DNA of 64,000 nt from Pyropia haitanensis (lineage: Eukaryota; Rhodophyta; Bangiophyceae; Bangiales; Bangiaceae), in the NCBI GenBank assembly GCA_008729055.1, contig SDUX01000002.1, positions 4,925,874-4,989,873 of the forward strand. Direction: 5' to 3'. Under the pieces are notes generated by a model. The model was not told the DNA's origin, ran no database searches, and saw nothing but the letters and a program-made list of their open reading frames with translations. This document shows, in pieces, positions 1 through 9,437 of this stretch. Position 1 is the first letter of the stretch. Each line of letters opens with the position of its first letter. The position numbers and the translations under genes were made by a program.

Positions 1-1
1 T

Positions 2-1281
2 CCCCCGTTGGCTGGCGCCCCGTCGACTGGCGCCGCAGTGTCGTTGCGCGGGTCTGACATTGTTGGAGCGAGCGGTAGGCCACTCCTCCTGGGAGGAGCG
101 GCCGAAACCACACCCGCCGTCCCGGCCGCCTCCGCCACTCTCGTTGCTCCCGTCGCTTCCTCTGCCCCCGTCGCCACTGCCAGCCCTGCTACCTCGGCCG
201 CCCCCGCCGCCCCCGTCACCCCTGTCGCTCCCGCCGCTCCCGCTGCCGCCCTCGCCGTCCCCGCCCTGTTCGGGACGTCTTCCTGGCCGGGGGTGCCCCC
301 GTCCCCGTCGGCAGCTGGCGCGCCCCGGCCTGCGTTATCCCTCCCTGCACCGGAAGCCGCCGCCGCGATGGCCAGCTTGCCGCCCATGCCACCCGTGCTG
401 CCATGGCCGCAACCGTCACCATTTCTTGCGCCGCCCTCATCGGCGGCGGCGGCGGCTCCAACGGGATGTAGACGAGCTTGTGCGCCTCCCTCCCGCCGTG
501 CCCGTCGGCCTCTTCCGATGCCACGTGCGGCGGCGGGCGGAGCTCCGGCCGAGCCCGGCAGGGTCTCGCGGTTTTCCTCTTTGCTGCAGTCAACCTCTGT
601 GGATGGCTCGGCAACGGCGGGCGGGGGACCTCTTCTAACGTCCACTGCGGCGGGCGCCCTTCCCCCCACCCTCTCCGAATCGCCAGCAGTCGACGCCTAC
701 GCTGGCACCGACGCCGTTATTGAGCTGGACAGCAGCGACGGCGAGGTGGCACCGCCATCCACGGCCGCTCCCACCGCCGCCGCCGTCGCTTCTACCCCTT
801 CTGCCGTCTCGGGTGCGTCGGCGGGGGCTCCCCCCCCCGTCCACCACAACGATGAGGTGGTGGACTTGCTGAGTGACTCTGAGGCGGCGGCGTCAGGGTC
901 GGACAGCGATGACCCTGTCGTGTACGTGGGCACCGATTTGGCAGCCCCACTGCCACAAACGGGGAGTGGACGGGGCGGAAAGCGCCGTGCCGGCGGCGGG
1001 CGTGGCGGCAAACGTGGATGGTGGGGCGGGCGGGGCGGCGGTGGCCACGGCGGCGGCGGCGGTGGCGGCGGCGGCCGTGGTCGCAGTGGTGGTGCGCCGT
1101 GGCAGCCGTCATCCGTGGCGGCGGGGGGGGTTATGAAGGCACGCCATCCCCCTGTCTGCGGGCGGGGGCGGGGGGGGAGAGTCGCCCGCCCACGGCCATC
1201 CTTCGCCGCTACCCCTTTTCCATGGCTTCCTCTCGCGTCTTTGGGCCCCCTGGCCTCTGGCACCCCCTCCTCCCTGACGGA

Positions 1282-1320
<39 letters not shown>

Positions 1321-2062
1321 GCGGACGGCTCCGTCGGGTGTCGCCACGACCGCTGCTGCGGCCTCCGTCGGCGGTGTGGACGGCGGCCCGTCGGCAGCAG
1401 CGCCCCCCCCCCCTCCCGCTCTCCGCGCCCCGCCCACGGCGGCGCCTATCGCTGCGTCGGCTGCAGCGGCGGGTGCCCCCGCTAGCGGCGCCCCCTCCCT
1501 CGGTCACTACACCTCCGCTCCCCGCGCCCCGCCCACGACGGCACCTGGCGCTGCGTCGGGTGCGGCGGCGAGCGCCCCCGCTGGCGGCGCCCCCTCCCTC
1601 GGCCACTACACGGGCATCCCGCCAAGCCTCCTCGCCGCCACCGCGGACACCGCCGCTGCCAAGCACGTGCTGGCCGTCGACGCGGACAACTACAGCCGCT
1701 TCCTGTCGCTCCTCCCCGCCACCCTCCCGCCATCCGTGGTGGTGCTCCTCTTTTACGGCGCCGCCGCGCCACCGCGGCTGTCGCGGCCGCTGCCGCGGGG
1801 CCTCGCCGCGGCCGCCCGCCGGCGGCGCCTCCAGTTTTACCCGGCGGGCAGGCGGCACGACGCGGCGGACTTTCGGCTGACGGTGACGCTCACCAAGCTG
1901 CACGTGGAGCTCCCCGCGGCCGTGCCGTTTACGATTGTGAGTGGCGATGGCGGGTTTGAGGAGGTCGCGTCCGCCCTGCGCGACCGCCGGGCGGTGACGG
2001 TGTACAACCCGCACCCGCCGCGGAGCCAGGCGGACGTGTTGGCGTTCCTGCATAGGCTCTGA
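2..2062 (+). CDS. PIN/NYN-like domain protein with SUMO-interaction-like motifs (5' end outside window)
   Basis: The frame is open to the left edge and has no ATG near it, so the true start lies upstream. Residue numbers here count from base 8. The N-terminal half is an Ala/Pro-rich linker. Three acidic-flanked hydrophobic motifs follow: VIELDSSD near 237, VVDLLSDSE near 284 and VVYV after SDSDDP near 304. These match the SUMO-interaction motif pattern. An RGG/GGRG-rich stretch (about 320-365) suggests RNA binding. Residues about 552-684 form the only globular part. It starts with VDADN, has a central DAADF and ends with SGDGGFEEV, the spaced acidic residues expected of a PIN/NYN-type nuclease fold. 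Tandem SIMs with a C-terminal PIN-like domain recall the ZNF451 class of SUMO-pathway proteins. Nuclease activity is inferred from family resemblance only. It ends at TGA 2060-2062. Confidence 0.7.
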
Positions 2063-2785
2063 GCTGGGGGGGGAGGCGGACGCAGGAGAAGTGATGTCCC
2101 TGGTGGCCGAGGGTGGGAGGATGGAGCATGCCGAAACGTCCACGTGGAGCTGGCGGTGGGGTGTGTTGGTGGGGGCGTGGGTGCGGATCCGACGCTGGGT
2201 TGACCAAAGGAGTCATGGCAGCTGTCTGTGTGCCACGAGCTGGCACGAGCCCAGCTGCGCAGATGCCTGTGGGGCGGCGCAAAACCTGGCAAGGGCCATG
2301 CCCCATTTTCTGCCATTCCCGTTCTTTCCCGTTTCCGCCTCCCCCGCCTCCCCTCCCTCGGGTGTTGCTGCCTTGTGGCCACCCCGACTGCTGCTGGTGC
2401 GACCAGCTTGTGGCTGCAGGGATGGCATGACACGCCTCGCCAGCTCTCCCCCCTCCCCCCCCCCCGCCGACCAGAGGAGCACAGCCGGCGCTCCCGTGGA
2501 CGCGGCGGGCGGCGGGCCCGCGCGCCGCTGCCGCGGCCACCCCAGCCTCTGACGTGGGCGGTACCGGCCCTGCTGCCAGCGACGCACCTCTGGCAAGGTG
2601 GCCGCGAGGGGGTCTGGCAGACGCCGCGGCTGCCGCCCCACAGGGGCGTCGGCTATCGCACTCGAACAAGGGTGGATGGAAGTGGGTGCCAGCCGAGACC
2701 CTGTCTGGAGGGCTCCCCGACAGCCCGTTTGTATGGCAGCTACTGCGGCTGCCACCCCCCCCCCCACCCCACGGACACATGTACT
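2063..2785. other. Intergenic spacer left of the retrotransposon
   Basis: GC-rich spacer with C/G homopolymer runs. Open frames on both strands here are low-complexity and lack a recognisable domain. I see no gene, RNA or promoter that I can support. It ends at the predicted left boundary of the DIRS-type element. Confidence 0.5.
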
Positions 2786-2815
2786 TTACTCCTGCCTCCA
2801 GCCGCGGGTGTGCCA
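2786..2815 (-). repeat. Split direct repeat B2 (element 3' terminus)
   Basis: 30 bp identical to 3292-3321. It is predicted to be the 3' end of the element on the minus strand. It begins TTACTCCTGCC on the plus strand. Confidence 0.75.
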
Positions 2816-3019
2816 ATAGATACACGTTTATATATTGGCTCGGCCGGGTGCGTGTGTGTCCAAAGATCGCCACAGCAAGCCGGCCAAACCTTGGGCGCGA
2901 GAATGTGCTCGCGCCCAGAACAAGAGAGGGCAAACAGCGTGCCCCGCAAAGGAGGCAGGCAAGAAGAAGCACTCGCCCACGGTGAGTCTCACGCGGGCGC
3001 CAAGCCGGGAAGGTGGGAG

Positions 3020-3291
3020 GGAGCGTCTCGCGCAGCGCCGAGAGCGCTGGCGCGAGGGCAAACGAACGTGCCGGCCGTCGGCGGCCGGCGGTCCCCCCCG
3101 CGCCCCCAGCTGATATCCCCCCCGCCCCTGGCTGGAGCGGCGGAGATCCCCCACCCGTGGAGGGCGGGGACAGCTGGCCGGTCGGCGGCTCCCAATCCGC
3201 CACCCCTCACAATTAGAGAGAGAGAAGCAATGTCAATAAGCCCACCCGCTTGGCGCAGACATAACAGCTTAACACGAACAAACAAGACATA
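3020..3291 (-). repeat. Split direct repeat A2 (272 bp)
   Basis: Matches 7846-8117 over 272 bp at an offset of 4826. It abuts B1 directly at 3291/3292. It contains a short AG-rich tract (GAGAGAGAGA near 3220) and a lower-GC end. Confidence 0.85.
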
Positions 3292-3321
3292 TTACTCCTG
3301 CCTCCAGCCGCGGGTGTGCCA
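3292..3321 (-). repeat. Split direct repeat B1
   Basis: 30-bp copy of 2786-2815, joined without a gap to A2. This block is diagnostic of split-direct-repeat elements because it reproduces the circle junction. Confidence 0.75.
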
Positions 3322-3353
3322 GAAGATGGAGATGGCCGCGGCGCCGGTGGTCG

Positions 3354-4400
3354 TCATGTGCCAGGCCGGAGCCAGCGGCCGCAAAGGCGCAGAGCCGCAG
3401 GGGAGAAGGGCGCCAAGACCGAGACGTAGCTCGCGAGGGCAGTCTTGGTGTCGTTGCCCTTGTGGCCCAGCATTGCCGCGACCGCCACCAGAGGGACGCC
3501 GATAACGTAGAGGGCGGTCGCCCCCCCCGCACGGCAGCTGTAAGAGGAGTACAGGACACCAGGCGGGGGGGATGCGCCGAGCGCCGCCATGGCCTTGTGC
3601 AGCCACACCGTCACGTCGTCGGGTGTTGGCGGGCGGTCGAGGCTGACGGTGGAGAACAGCATGCGGTTTGGCGGTGCCGCCGCAGCACGGAGCTCGTCGA
3701 CCATGCCATGTAGGAGGGGAAGCACGTCGTCGTCGTCAAGCTTGGGGTCGGTGGGGATGGTATAGACCAGCCGACGTGGGTCTGGGCGGGCTTCCGCGTT
3801 CTTGAACCGGTTGACCTCAATGTGGAACGCCCCGTCTGGCAGGACCGACACGTCTTGGCGCTGCAACTCCAACACCTCGACGGTGCGGCGACAGACCAGG
3901 AAGCAAAGGATGACGGCGGTCCAACGGCGACGCCACTCGGCGTCGGTGGTGCGACGAGCGAGGCGGATAATGTCGAGCACCAGGTCAGCGGGTAGGGGCC
4001 CACGGGCCGCCGGCAGCGAGTTGGTGCGGTCGGCCACGATGCGCGCCCATCCCTTGCGCAACTTTGAGACGTGCGCGCCTGAGGCGGGCTTGGGGTAGCC
4101 CTTGGCTACGTGCATGTTATTGATGGACGTGAGGTAGTTGCGCATCGTGGACGGCTTCAGGTTGCGGTCGCACATGGAGCCAAAGTAGCACGACAGTGCC
4201 GCCTCGGTTGTGGGCAGTGCCGACCAGCCGTTGGCCTCGCAAAAGTCGGCAAAGTAGGTCCAGCTGCGGTTGTACCCGGCGGCCGTGCGGTGGGTGATGG
4301 CAGCGCCCAGGATGGCGCGGGCGGTGGACGCCCCGGCGCTTAGGGAGCCGAGGGCGGCCACGGTGGCGGCCTCGGACTCGTCCCTCCACGCGACGCTGCG
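3354..4400 (-). CDS. DIRS tyrosine recombinase
   Basis: C-terminal enzyme of the retrotransposon, about 345 residues, in a different frame from the RT. The N-terminal part resembles a core-binding domain (TAAGYNRSWTYFADFCEANG, then a helical segment to about 4000). The catalytic part shows the first Arg in CRRTVEVLELQRQDV, the box YSCRAGGAT, LGHKGND and the candidate nucleophile in ASYVSV. Its role would be to integrate the circular DNA copy. The usual His of the HxxR box is Tyr (TAC) here. No ATG lies at the beginning of the domain, and its frame overlaps the end of RT at 4340-4400, so it is probably made by frameshifting or reinitiation. The right boundary given is where homology-like sequence begins, not a proven start. 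It stops at TGA 3354-3356. Confidence 0.8.
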   Translation of the reverse strand, partial: RSVAWRDESEAATVAALGSLSAGASTARAILGAAITHRTAAGYNRSWTYFADFCEANGWSALPTTEAALSCYFGSMCDRNLKPSTMRNYLTSINNMHVAKGYPKPASGAHVSKLRKGWARIVADRTNSLPAARGPLPADLVLDIIRLARRTTDAEWRRRWTAVILCFLVCRRTVEVLELQRQDVSVLPDGAFHIEVNRFKNAEARPDPRRLVYTIPTDPKLDDDDVLPLLHGMVDELRAAAAPPNRMLFSTVSLDRPPTPDDVTVWLHKAMAALGASPPPGVLYSSYSCRAGGATALYVIGVPLVAVAAMLGHKGNDTKTALASYVSVLAPFSPAALRLCGRWLRPGT

Positions 4401-6508
4401 GGCGCAGGGTTGTTGCCGTCGATCAACAGAGCGGCCGTTCGCCAAGACGGCCGTCTGGCGGGCGAGGCCCACTTGCCGTGCGTGAATAGGCGCGCGGTCT
4501 GCGGGAGGAGCACCGACGCATGCGCGGCCATGAGGAGTTCCCGCCACCACGGGAACGCCCGCCACTCGGGAACGATGACGACCGCCGTGGCGCGGTCCCG
4601 CCGCAACTTGGGCAAGACCAACGATAGCTGGGATATGGGCGGGTTGACGTAGTTCCGCTCCCCGCCCCAATGTTGTGCCCAGCCGTCGACTGCCTCGCAG
4701 CCCGCGGCCGCCGTCAGGGAGTTGAAGCGCGGGAGCTGGCGGTTGGCCGATGACGCAAACCGGTCCACCGTGAGGGGGCCCCAAGCGTGGTGCAGGGCGA
4801 GAAAGATGTCCCGCCGGAGGTACCAGTCCGACGAGTCCAGGTCGCGAGACAGCTTGTCCGCCTCGACGTTGGCGACCGAGGAAAGCCACGTCGCCTCGGC
4901 CCGCAGACAGCGCTTCGACAGCTTGCTGACGACGCGGTCCAAGACAACCTTGAGCGCGGGGGAGCGCGTGGTCATGTTGTTGAGCACGGCGACGTTCACC
5001 GTGCTGTCGAGGCGGAGCCTCAACACGCCTGGCCCCGTCACGTGGGGGAAGCAGTCCAAGGCGTTGTCCAACGCCATCAGCTCTTGGACGTTGATGTGAT
5101 CGGCCTGCTGCGCTAGGGAGAAGAAGCCTCGTGCCGGCACAGAGCGGTTGAGCAAGGCGCCCCAGCCGTACCCGCACGCGTCCGTCGTCAGCTCCGCGAC
5201 CACGGGCTGCTGCCAGAGAGCTCGGCCCACCTCGTTCGAGTCGCCCAGCCGCGTCCACCACAGCAGCTCGGTGAGTGCCGCCGTAGAGAGTCGCAGCTGG
5301 GACCGCGTCCCGCTGCCAGAGAGGCAGTGATACAGGGAGTGCAGGTGGAACCGCGCGAGGGGGACGGCCGCCGAGCAGGACACGGCCAGGCCGCAGAAAC
5401 GCTGCAGGGCCCGCAAGCGGATCCAGCGGCGATGCGATGAGGCCGCGCGCAGGAGGGAGTGCGCCGCGCCGATGACTGAGTCTAGCCGACGGGGAGGTAA
5501 GAGGAGGAGACGACGGACCGTGTCGACACGGAAGCCCAACAGGTCCAGCGTCGTCGTCCCCACGGTGGCGCCTTTCGTGGGGTGGATTTGAATCCCCAAG
5601 CGGCGGAAGCAGGCGACAGCGCGACGCCGAGCGGAGGTGGCCGCCGCCTTGGAGCCGGGCCGGGTGCCCGTCGCGCATGACGCGAAGTCGTCCATGTAGC
5701 CCAGCAAGCAGAAGCCCCGCATGCGCAGGTGGGCGAGGACGGGCCGCAACACCTTGGTGAGTGCCCACGGGGCCAGCTTCAGTCCGAACGGGAGGGAGAG
5801 CGGGTAGTACAGCTGCCCGTCGACCACGAAAGCGAGGCGCTCGCTGTCCGCCGGGTCGAGGAGGACGTGATGAAAGGCGTCCGAGATATCCCAGCTGACG
5901 AGGTGGTCGCCCGGCTGCAGCTGCGCCACAAAGGATGCCAGACTTTCGTATTTGAAGGGGCGGTCCTCCAGGTAGTCGTTGACAACGGACAGGTCGACCA
6001 CCAGCCGCGGCTTGCGGGCTGCGTCGGCGACAAAGGTCGCGGCCGCCCAGGGTGCCTTGCGGGCCTCGGACGCCTTGGCACGGCGCACAAACCCGCGCGT
6101 GACCCATCGCTTGATCTCCCGCGACGCCCAAGCCGCTTCCGCGGGTTGCTGCCGGATGGGCCGTGCGCGGTAGGGCAGGGGGGTGGACCGCCAGGGCAGC
6201 GACAGGCCGTGCTCCAGCACGGACAACACCCAACGACTGGCCCCGAGGCGTCGCCAGGCCGGCAGACACGCGCGGACCGATAGGTAGGGCGGGGGAAGGC
6301 GGGGGTCGGCGGCGGGCTTGTCCGGTAGGATTCGCGGCGCCGCCGGGACGCAGGAGGGGCGAGGAAGGTCCTCCGACGTCGGGGGGGGGGAATGTGGGTG
6401 GCGGTAGGGACACCGCCCCGGTGCAGCGCTAAGGGCGCTGCTCCTCCGTCCAGTGGCATGCGCGCCGGGGAGCCTGGGTGGCCGCCCCCCGACCGAAAAC
6501 CCGAAGCG
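4340..6508 (-). CDS. DIRS reverse transcriptase - RNase H (- methyltransferase-like) polyprotein
   Basis: Copies element RNA into DNA. The frame follows the gag stop (TGA 6509-6511) with no intervening stop and no ATG before the RT, so it is drawn from just after that stop. RT motifs in order: KPRLVVDLSVVNDYL, motif A LVSWDISDAFHHV, motif B LPFGLKLAPWAL, catalytic GYMDDF at about 5685-5701, and LGIQIHPTKG. The RNase H region follows with ELTTDACGYGWGALL, NVQELMALDNAL, LRLDSTVNV and ANVEADKLSRDLDSSDW. The last 100 residues, starting WGPLTVDRFASSANRQLPRFNS and including YVNPPISQL, resemble the Dam-like methyltransferase region described in DIRS elements. I see no activity evidence beyond that motif. 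Confidence 0.85.
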   Translation of the reverse strand, partial: RFGFSVGGRPPRLPGAHATGRRSSALSAAPGRCPYRHPHSPPPTSEDLPRPSCVPAAPRILPDKPAADPRLPPPYLSVRACLPAWRRLGASRWVLSVLEHGLSLPWRSTPLPYRARPIRQQPAEAAWASREIKRWVTRGFVRRAKASEARKAPWAAATFVADAARKPRLVVDLSVVNDYLEDRPFKYESLASFVAQLQPGDHLVSWDISDAFHHVLLDPADSERLAFVVDGQLYYPLSLPFGLKLAPWALTKVLRPVLAHLRMRGFCLLGYMDDFASCATGTRPGSKAAATSARRRAVACFRRLGIQIHPTKGATVGTTTLDLLGFRVDTVRRLLLLPPRRLDSVIGAAHSLLRAASSHRRWIRLRALQRFCGLAVSCSAAVPLARFHLHSLYHCLSGSGTRSQLRLSTAALTELLWWTRLGDSNEVGRALWQQPVVAELTTDACGYGWGALLNRSVPARGFFSLAQQADHINVQELMALDNALDCFPHVTGPGVLRLRLDSTVNVAVLNNMTTRSPALKVVLDRVVSKLSKRCLRAEATWLSSVANVEADKLSRDLDSSDWYLRRDIFLALHHAWGPLTVDRFASSANRQLPRFNSLTAAAGCEAVDGWAQHWGGERNYVNPPISQLSLVLPKLRRDRATAVVIVPEWRAFPWWRELLMAAHASVLLPQTARLFTHGKWASPARRPSWRTAALLIDGNNPAPAASRGGTSPRPPPWPPSAP

Positions 6509-7709
6509 TCAGGCAGCGGGCGGAGGCGGCGGCGTTTGGACGCCGGGCTTCTTGATCTTGCCGGCGCCGCGGCCACGGCCGGGCCGGCGGGGGCGGAGGC
6601 GCGGGGTGCCGCGTCGGAGGTTGCCACCGCCGCGCGACCACGCGGGAGGGGGGAGCCCCCACTCGCCGGCGGGTGGGTGGATGTTGGCGAGCGCTCGGCC
6701 CTGCGCACGAGCGACATGGGTGGCGCGGTCGCGGGAGGCGATCTCGTGGAAGCCGGCCGTGGCGGCGTTGGTGAACGAGGTGTGGTTGGCCTCGAGCACC
6801 GCGGAGTGGAGGGAAGCGGCGTACGCAGCGTCCGACCGCCAACGAAGGAGGACCTCGTACCGGGTAGCCAAGATGTGGTAGATCTGGTAGACGTGCGTGC
6901 GCGCGGAGGCGTGCAAGGCGGCGGTGGCGGCGTAGGTAGGGCGCTCGTCAGCCGCTGCCGCTTCCCAATCCGCGAGGGAGTTGTTGAGGTTGCGCAGCCA
7001 GGCGCAGCCCATGTAGAGCACGTGGGCCTCGATTGCGTTGCGTCCGCCGTTGCCGAACTCGGCAGTGTAGTCCGTGTCCCCGGTGGGCTTGAATGGCACG
7101 GGAAAGGTGCCGGGGCGGGTGAGGCGGGAGGGGAGATCAAAACCCTCGATGCTGGGGCAGCCGTTGTAGACCGCGTCCACGGCGGCACCGGAAAAGGCGG
7201 CGCGCGGGGCGGCTCCACGTCCAACACCGGCGGCACCGGAGGCGGGGCCAGCGCCGTGGGGGCTAGGCGCGCCGCTGCCGACGCCCGTGCGCGCACCCGT
7301 CGGCTCCGCCGTTTCCGGTGCCCAGTCATCGTCGTCGGCAGCGTCGGCAGCGACCGCCGCGACAGGGGCGACAGCGGCCGGGGCGGGCGGGGCAACGGGT
7401 GCGGCGGCCGGCGTCGCTGCCCCCGCAGACGTCGTCACGGCTTGAATCAATGCGGCTAGCGCCGCGGGGGGCAAGCCAGCGAGGGCGGCCAGGGGGTTAG
7501 CCGCAGCGGGGTCGGCCGCGGGGGGAGGAGGGGGCGTCACCGGGGGCGTGGGGTGGGCACGTCCACGGGACCGACGCTTGCGGATCGGAGGCAGCGGCGG
7601 CGGCGACGACAGCCTCACTGGCCGAGGACCGCGACCGAGACGCGGCGACCGATCCCCCCGAGGGGGTGGCGCCGCGGGACGACCGGGAGCCCGAGCGAGT
7701 GGCTGGCAT
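6509..7709 (-). CDS. DIRS Gag-like protein (N-terminus frame-shifted)
   Basis: Structural protein region of the element. The main frame runs to TGA 6509-6511. It contains a Pro/Ala-rich N-terminal part, then a globular core (SAFSG-like start, CPSIEGFDLPSRLTR, HVLYMGCAWLRNLNNSL, YQIYHILATRYEVLLRWRSDAAYAASLHSAVLE) and a basic RG-rich tail (RRPGRGRGAGKIKKPG) that could bind RNA. The main frame is open upstream to a stop at 7778-7780 without any ATG in its N-terminal part. An ATG in good context (GGGACCATGCC) at 7709 begins a plausible Ser/Ala-rich N-terminus in another frame. That frame would need one shift near 7500-7560. The Gag assignment rests on position and composition rather than a named motif. 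Confidence 0.6.
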
Positions 7710-7845
7710 GGTCCCACCGCAGGGGTGGGGGGGGGTGCCCCAAGCTGCGACCGCAGGCGGCGCAGCGGTAGTGTGTATCAAACGGCCCGTGAAGGCGGGT
7801 CGCAGGCCCGCGCGCCAGATCTCGGCGCGGACACCCGACTGCGTC

Positions 7846-8117
7846 GGAGCGTCTCGCGCAGCGCCGAGAGCGCTGGCGCGAGGGCAAACGAACGTGCCGG
7901 CCGTCGGCGGCCGGCGGTCCCCCCCGCGCCCCCAGCTGATATCCCCCCCGCCCCTGGCTGGAGCGGCGGAGATCCCCCACCCGTGGAGGGCGGGGACAGC
8001 TGGCCGGTCGGCGGCTCCCAATCCGCCACCCCTCACAATTAGAGAGAGAGAAGCAATGTCAATAAGCCCACCCGCTTGGCGCAGACATAACAGCTTAACA
8101 CGAACAAACAAGACATA
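7846..8117 (-). repeat. Split direct repeat A1 (element 5' terminus)
   Basis: 272-bp copy of 3020-3291. It is predicted to be the 5' end of the element and would hold its promoter. Unique flank begins at 8118. Confidence 0.85.
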
Positions 8118-8860
8118 CTGAATGGTATGCTGTTTCTGCGTTCCCCGCCAGCTCACGGTCCGGTCATGCTGCGGACGACCCTGTCATGCGACGGACGGCC
8201 CTGTCATGCAGCGGCTGGCCGTCCACGCCCCCCCCCTCCCTCCCATCCCCGTCTCTTCCTCTCCCCCCATCCACCCGCATCATCGAAAGACTATCGCGAC
8301 GGTGGGGGTGGCCCCTCCCCGCCTGGCGCCGCTCGTCGTGCCCGCCGCCACGCCCGCCACGCGCGCCTGGTACACCCACGGGGTGAGAAGGCGGGCACGC
8401 ACCCTGCCGTCCGACGCCACGGTGGCCCCGCTGGCGGGGGGGCGGTGTGCCGCTCTGTTGGGGGGGGAGGAGGGGAGGAGGGGAGGGAGGGGGCCGACAT
8501 GCGGCGGCGCCCGTGGACGAGCCTCCGCCGCTGTTGCGCCGTCGCCGCCGCACCCCTGTGTCGCGGTGGCCGCGGCGGGCACCCCGCCAGGGGGCCGGCG
8601 CCCTCACGTGGGGTTCCGCCAGCTGGGCACCTGTCTGGCAAGGTGCAGGGGGAGGCGGGGGGGAGGAGAGACAGAGGCCGTGCCACCCACGCGGCGGCGC
8701 GCGCGCGGATGCTGCAGGGTGGCGCCGGGCGGTGCCCCCCGGACGCTTGAGCGGCGGGTGCGACGCCCGCGGGCGTGCGTCTGGGGCGTCAACGGCATTT
8801 ATGAGGCCACGGTCGTGGCCGCGTACAGCTGCCGTCGTCGCCGCTGCTGTCGTCGCCGTC

Positions 8861-8891
<31 letters not shown>

Positions 8892-9437
8892 CGCGCGAGG
8901 CTGTAGCCGACCGCGGCCCGGGGACTGGGCGGGGCGGGGGGTGCGTACCGAGACAGACACACGTCCTCCCCTCCGCTCTTCGTCATTACCCCACCCCTCC
9001 CCCTACCTGCCGGATAGCCGGCGACGCATGCAAGCGAGATGCGCGATGACGGCACCCGCCGTCGCGGCGTCCTACGGTACCGTCGCCGCCGCCGGCACAC
9101 ACCCACCCCCTGCGGCACACGGGCCTTCCGTCCCACAGTGCAGCGGTCCCCACCGGGATGGGCCAAGGCGACGGCGACGGCGACGGTGGCGGCGGTGGCG
9201 GCGGCGGCGGTGGTAGTCAGGTCGGCGGCGGTCTCCTCGGCGACAGCGTGCCGAGTGAAGGAGGCCCCGGCCGCCCCGCGGGCAACTCCACCCGTGCGTC
9301 GCCACTGGCATCGGCTGCCGCGGTCGCGGGGGTGGCGGCGGCCGTCGCCGCCGCGGGGGCGGGGGGGACACCGATGGCCGTCGCGGCCGCCGCCGTCGCC
9401 GGCCGTGGCATCTGACCGACCACCGCCACAGGGGCGG
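8118..9437. other. Intergenic spacer with simple-sequence GC repeats
   Basis: Pyrimidine-rich and GCC/GCG triplet tracts, for example 8835-8895 and 9155-9215. Open frames are Arg-, Gly- or Pro-only translations of these tracts. There is no recognisable gene. It includes the region downstream of the bZIP-like gene, which stops at 9438. Confidence 0.5.

Larger units (their letters stand above)
2786..8117 (-). mobile_element. DIRS-type tyrosine-recombinase retrotransposon (split direct repeats)
   Basis: About 5.3 kb, read on the minus strand. From right to left: terminal repeat A1 (7846-8117), a gag-like region, RT-RNase H, a tyrosine recombinase (YR), then B1 (3292-3321) immediately joined to A2 (3020-3291), then B2 (2786-2815). 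A1/A2 are 272-bp direct copies at a constant offset of 4826 bp, and B1/B2 are 30-bp copies. The order A1-ORFs-B1A2-B2 is that of PAT/kangaroo-like DIRS elements. In these, the internal B1A2 block equals the junction of the circular intermediate formed by joining the two element ends. About 204 bp separates A2 from B2. There is no DDE integrase and no protease visible. No target-site duplication is evident, as expected for YR integration. The near identity of the repeats suggests recent insertion, although the coding frames carry defects. Confidence 0.85.

Noticed and set aside
2063..3019. Overlapping plus and minus frames between the first gene and the retrotransposon
   Set aside because: Compositional artefacts. 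The minus-strand frame here partly covers the A2 repeat and B2 of the element and has no domain.
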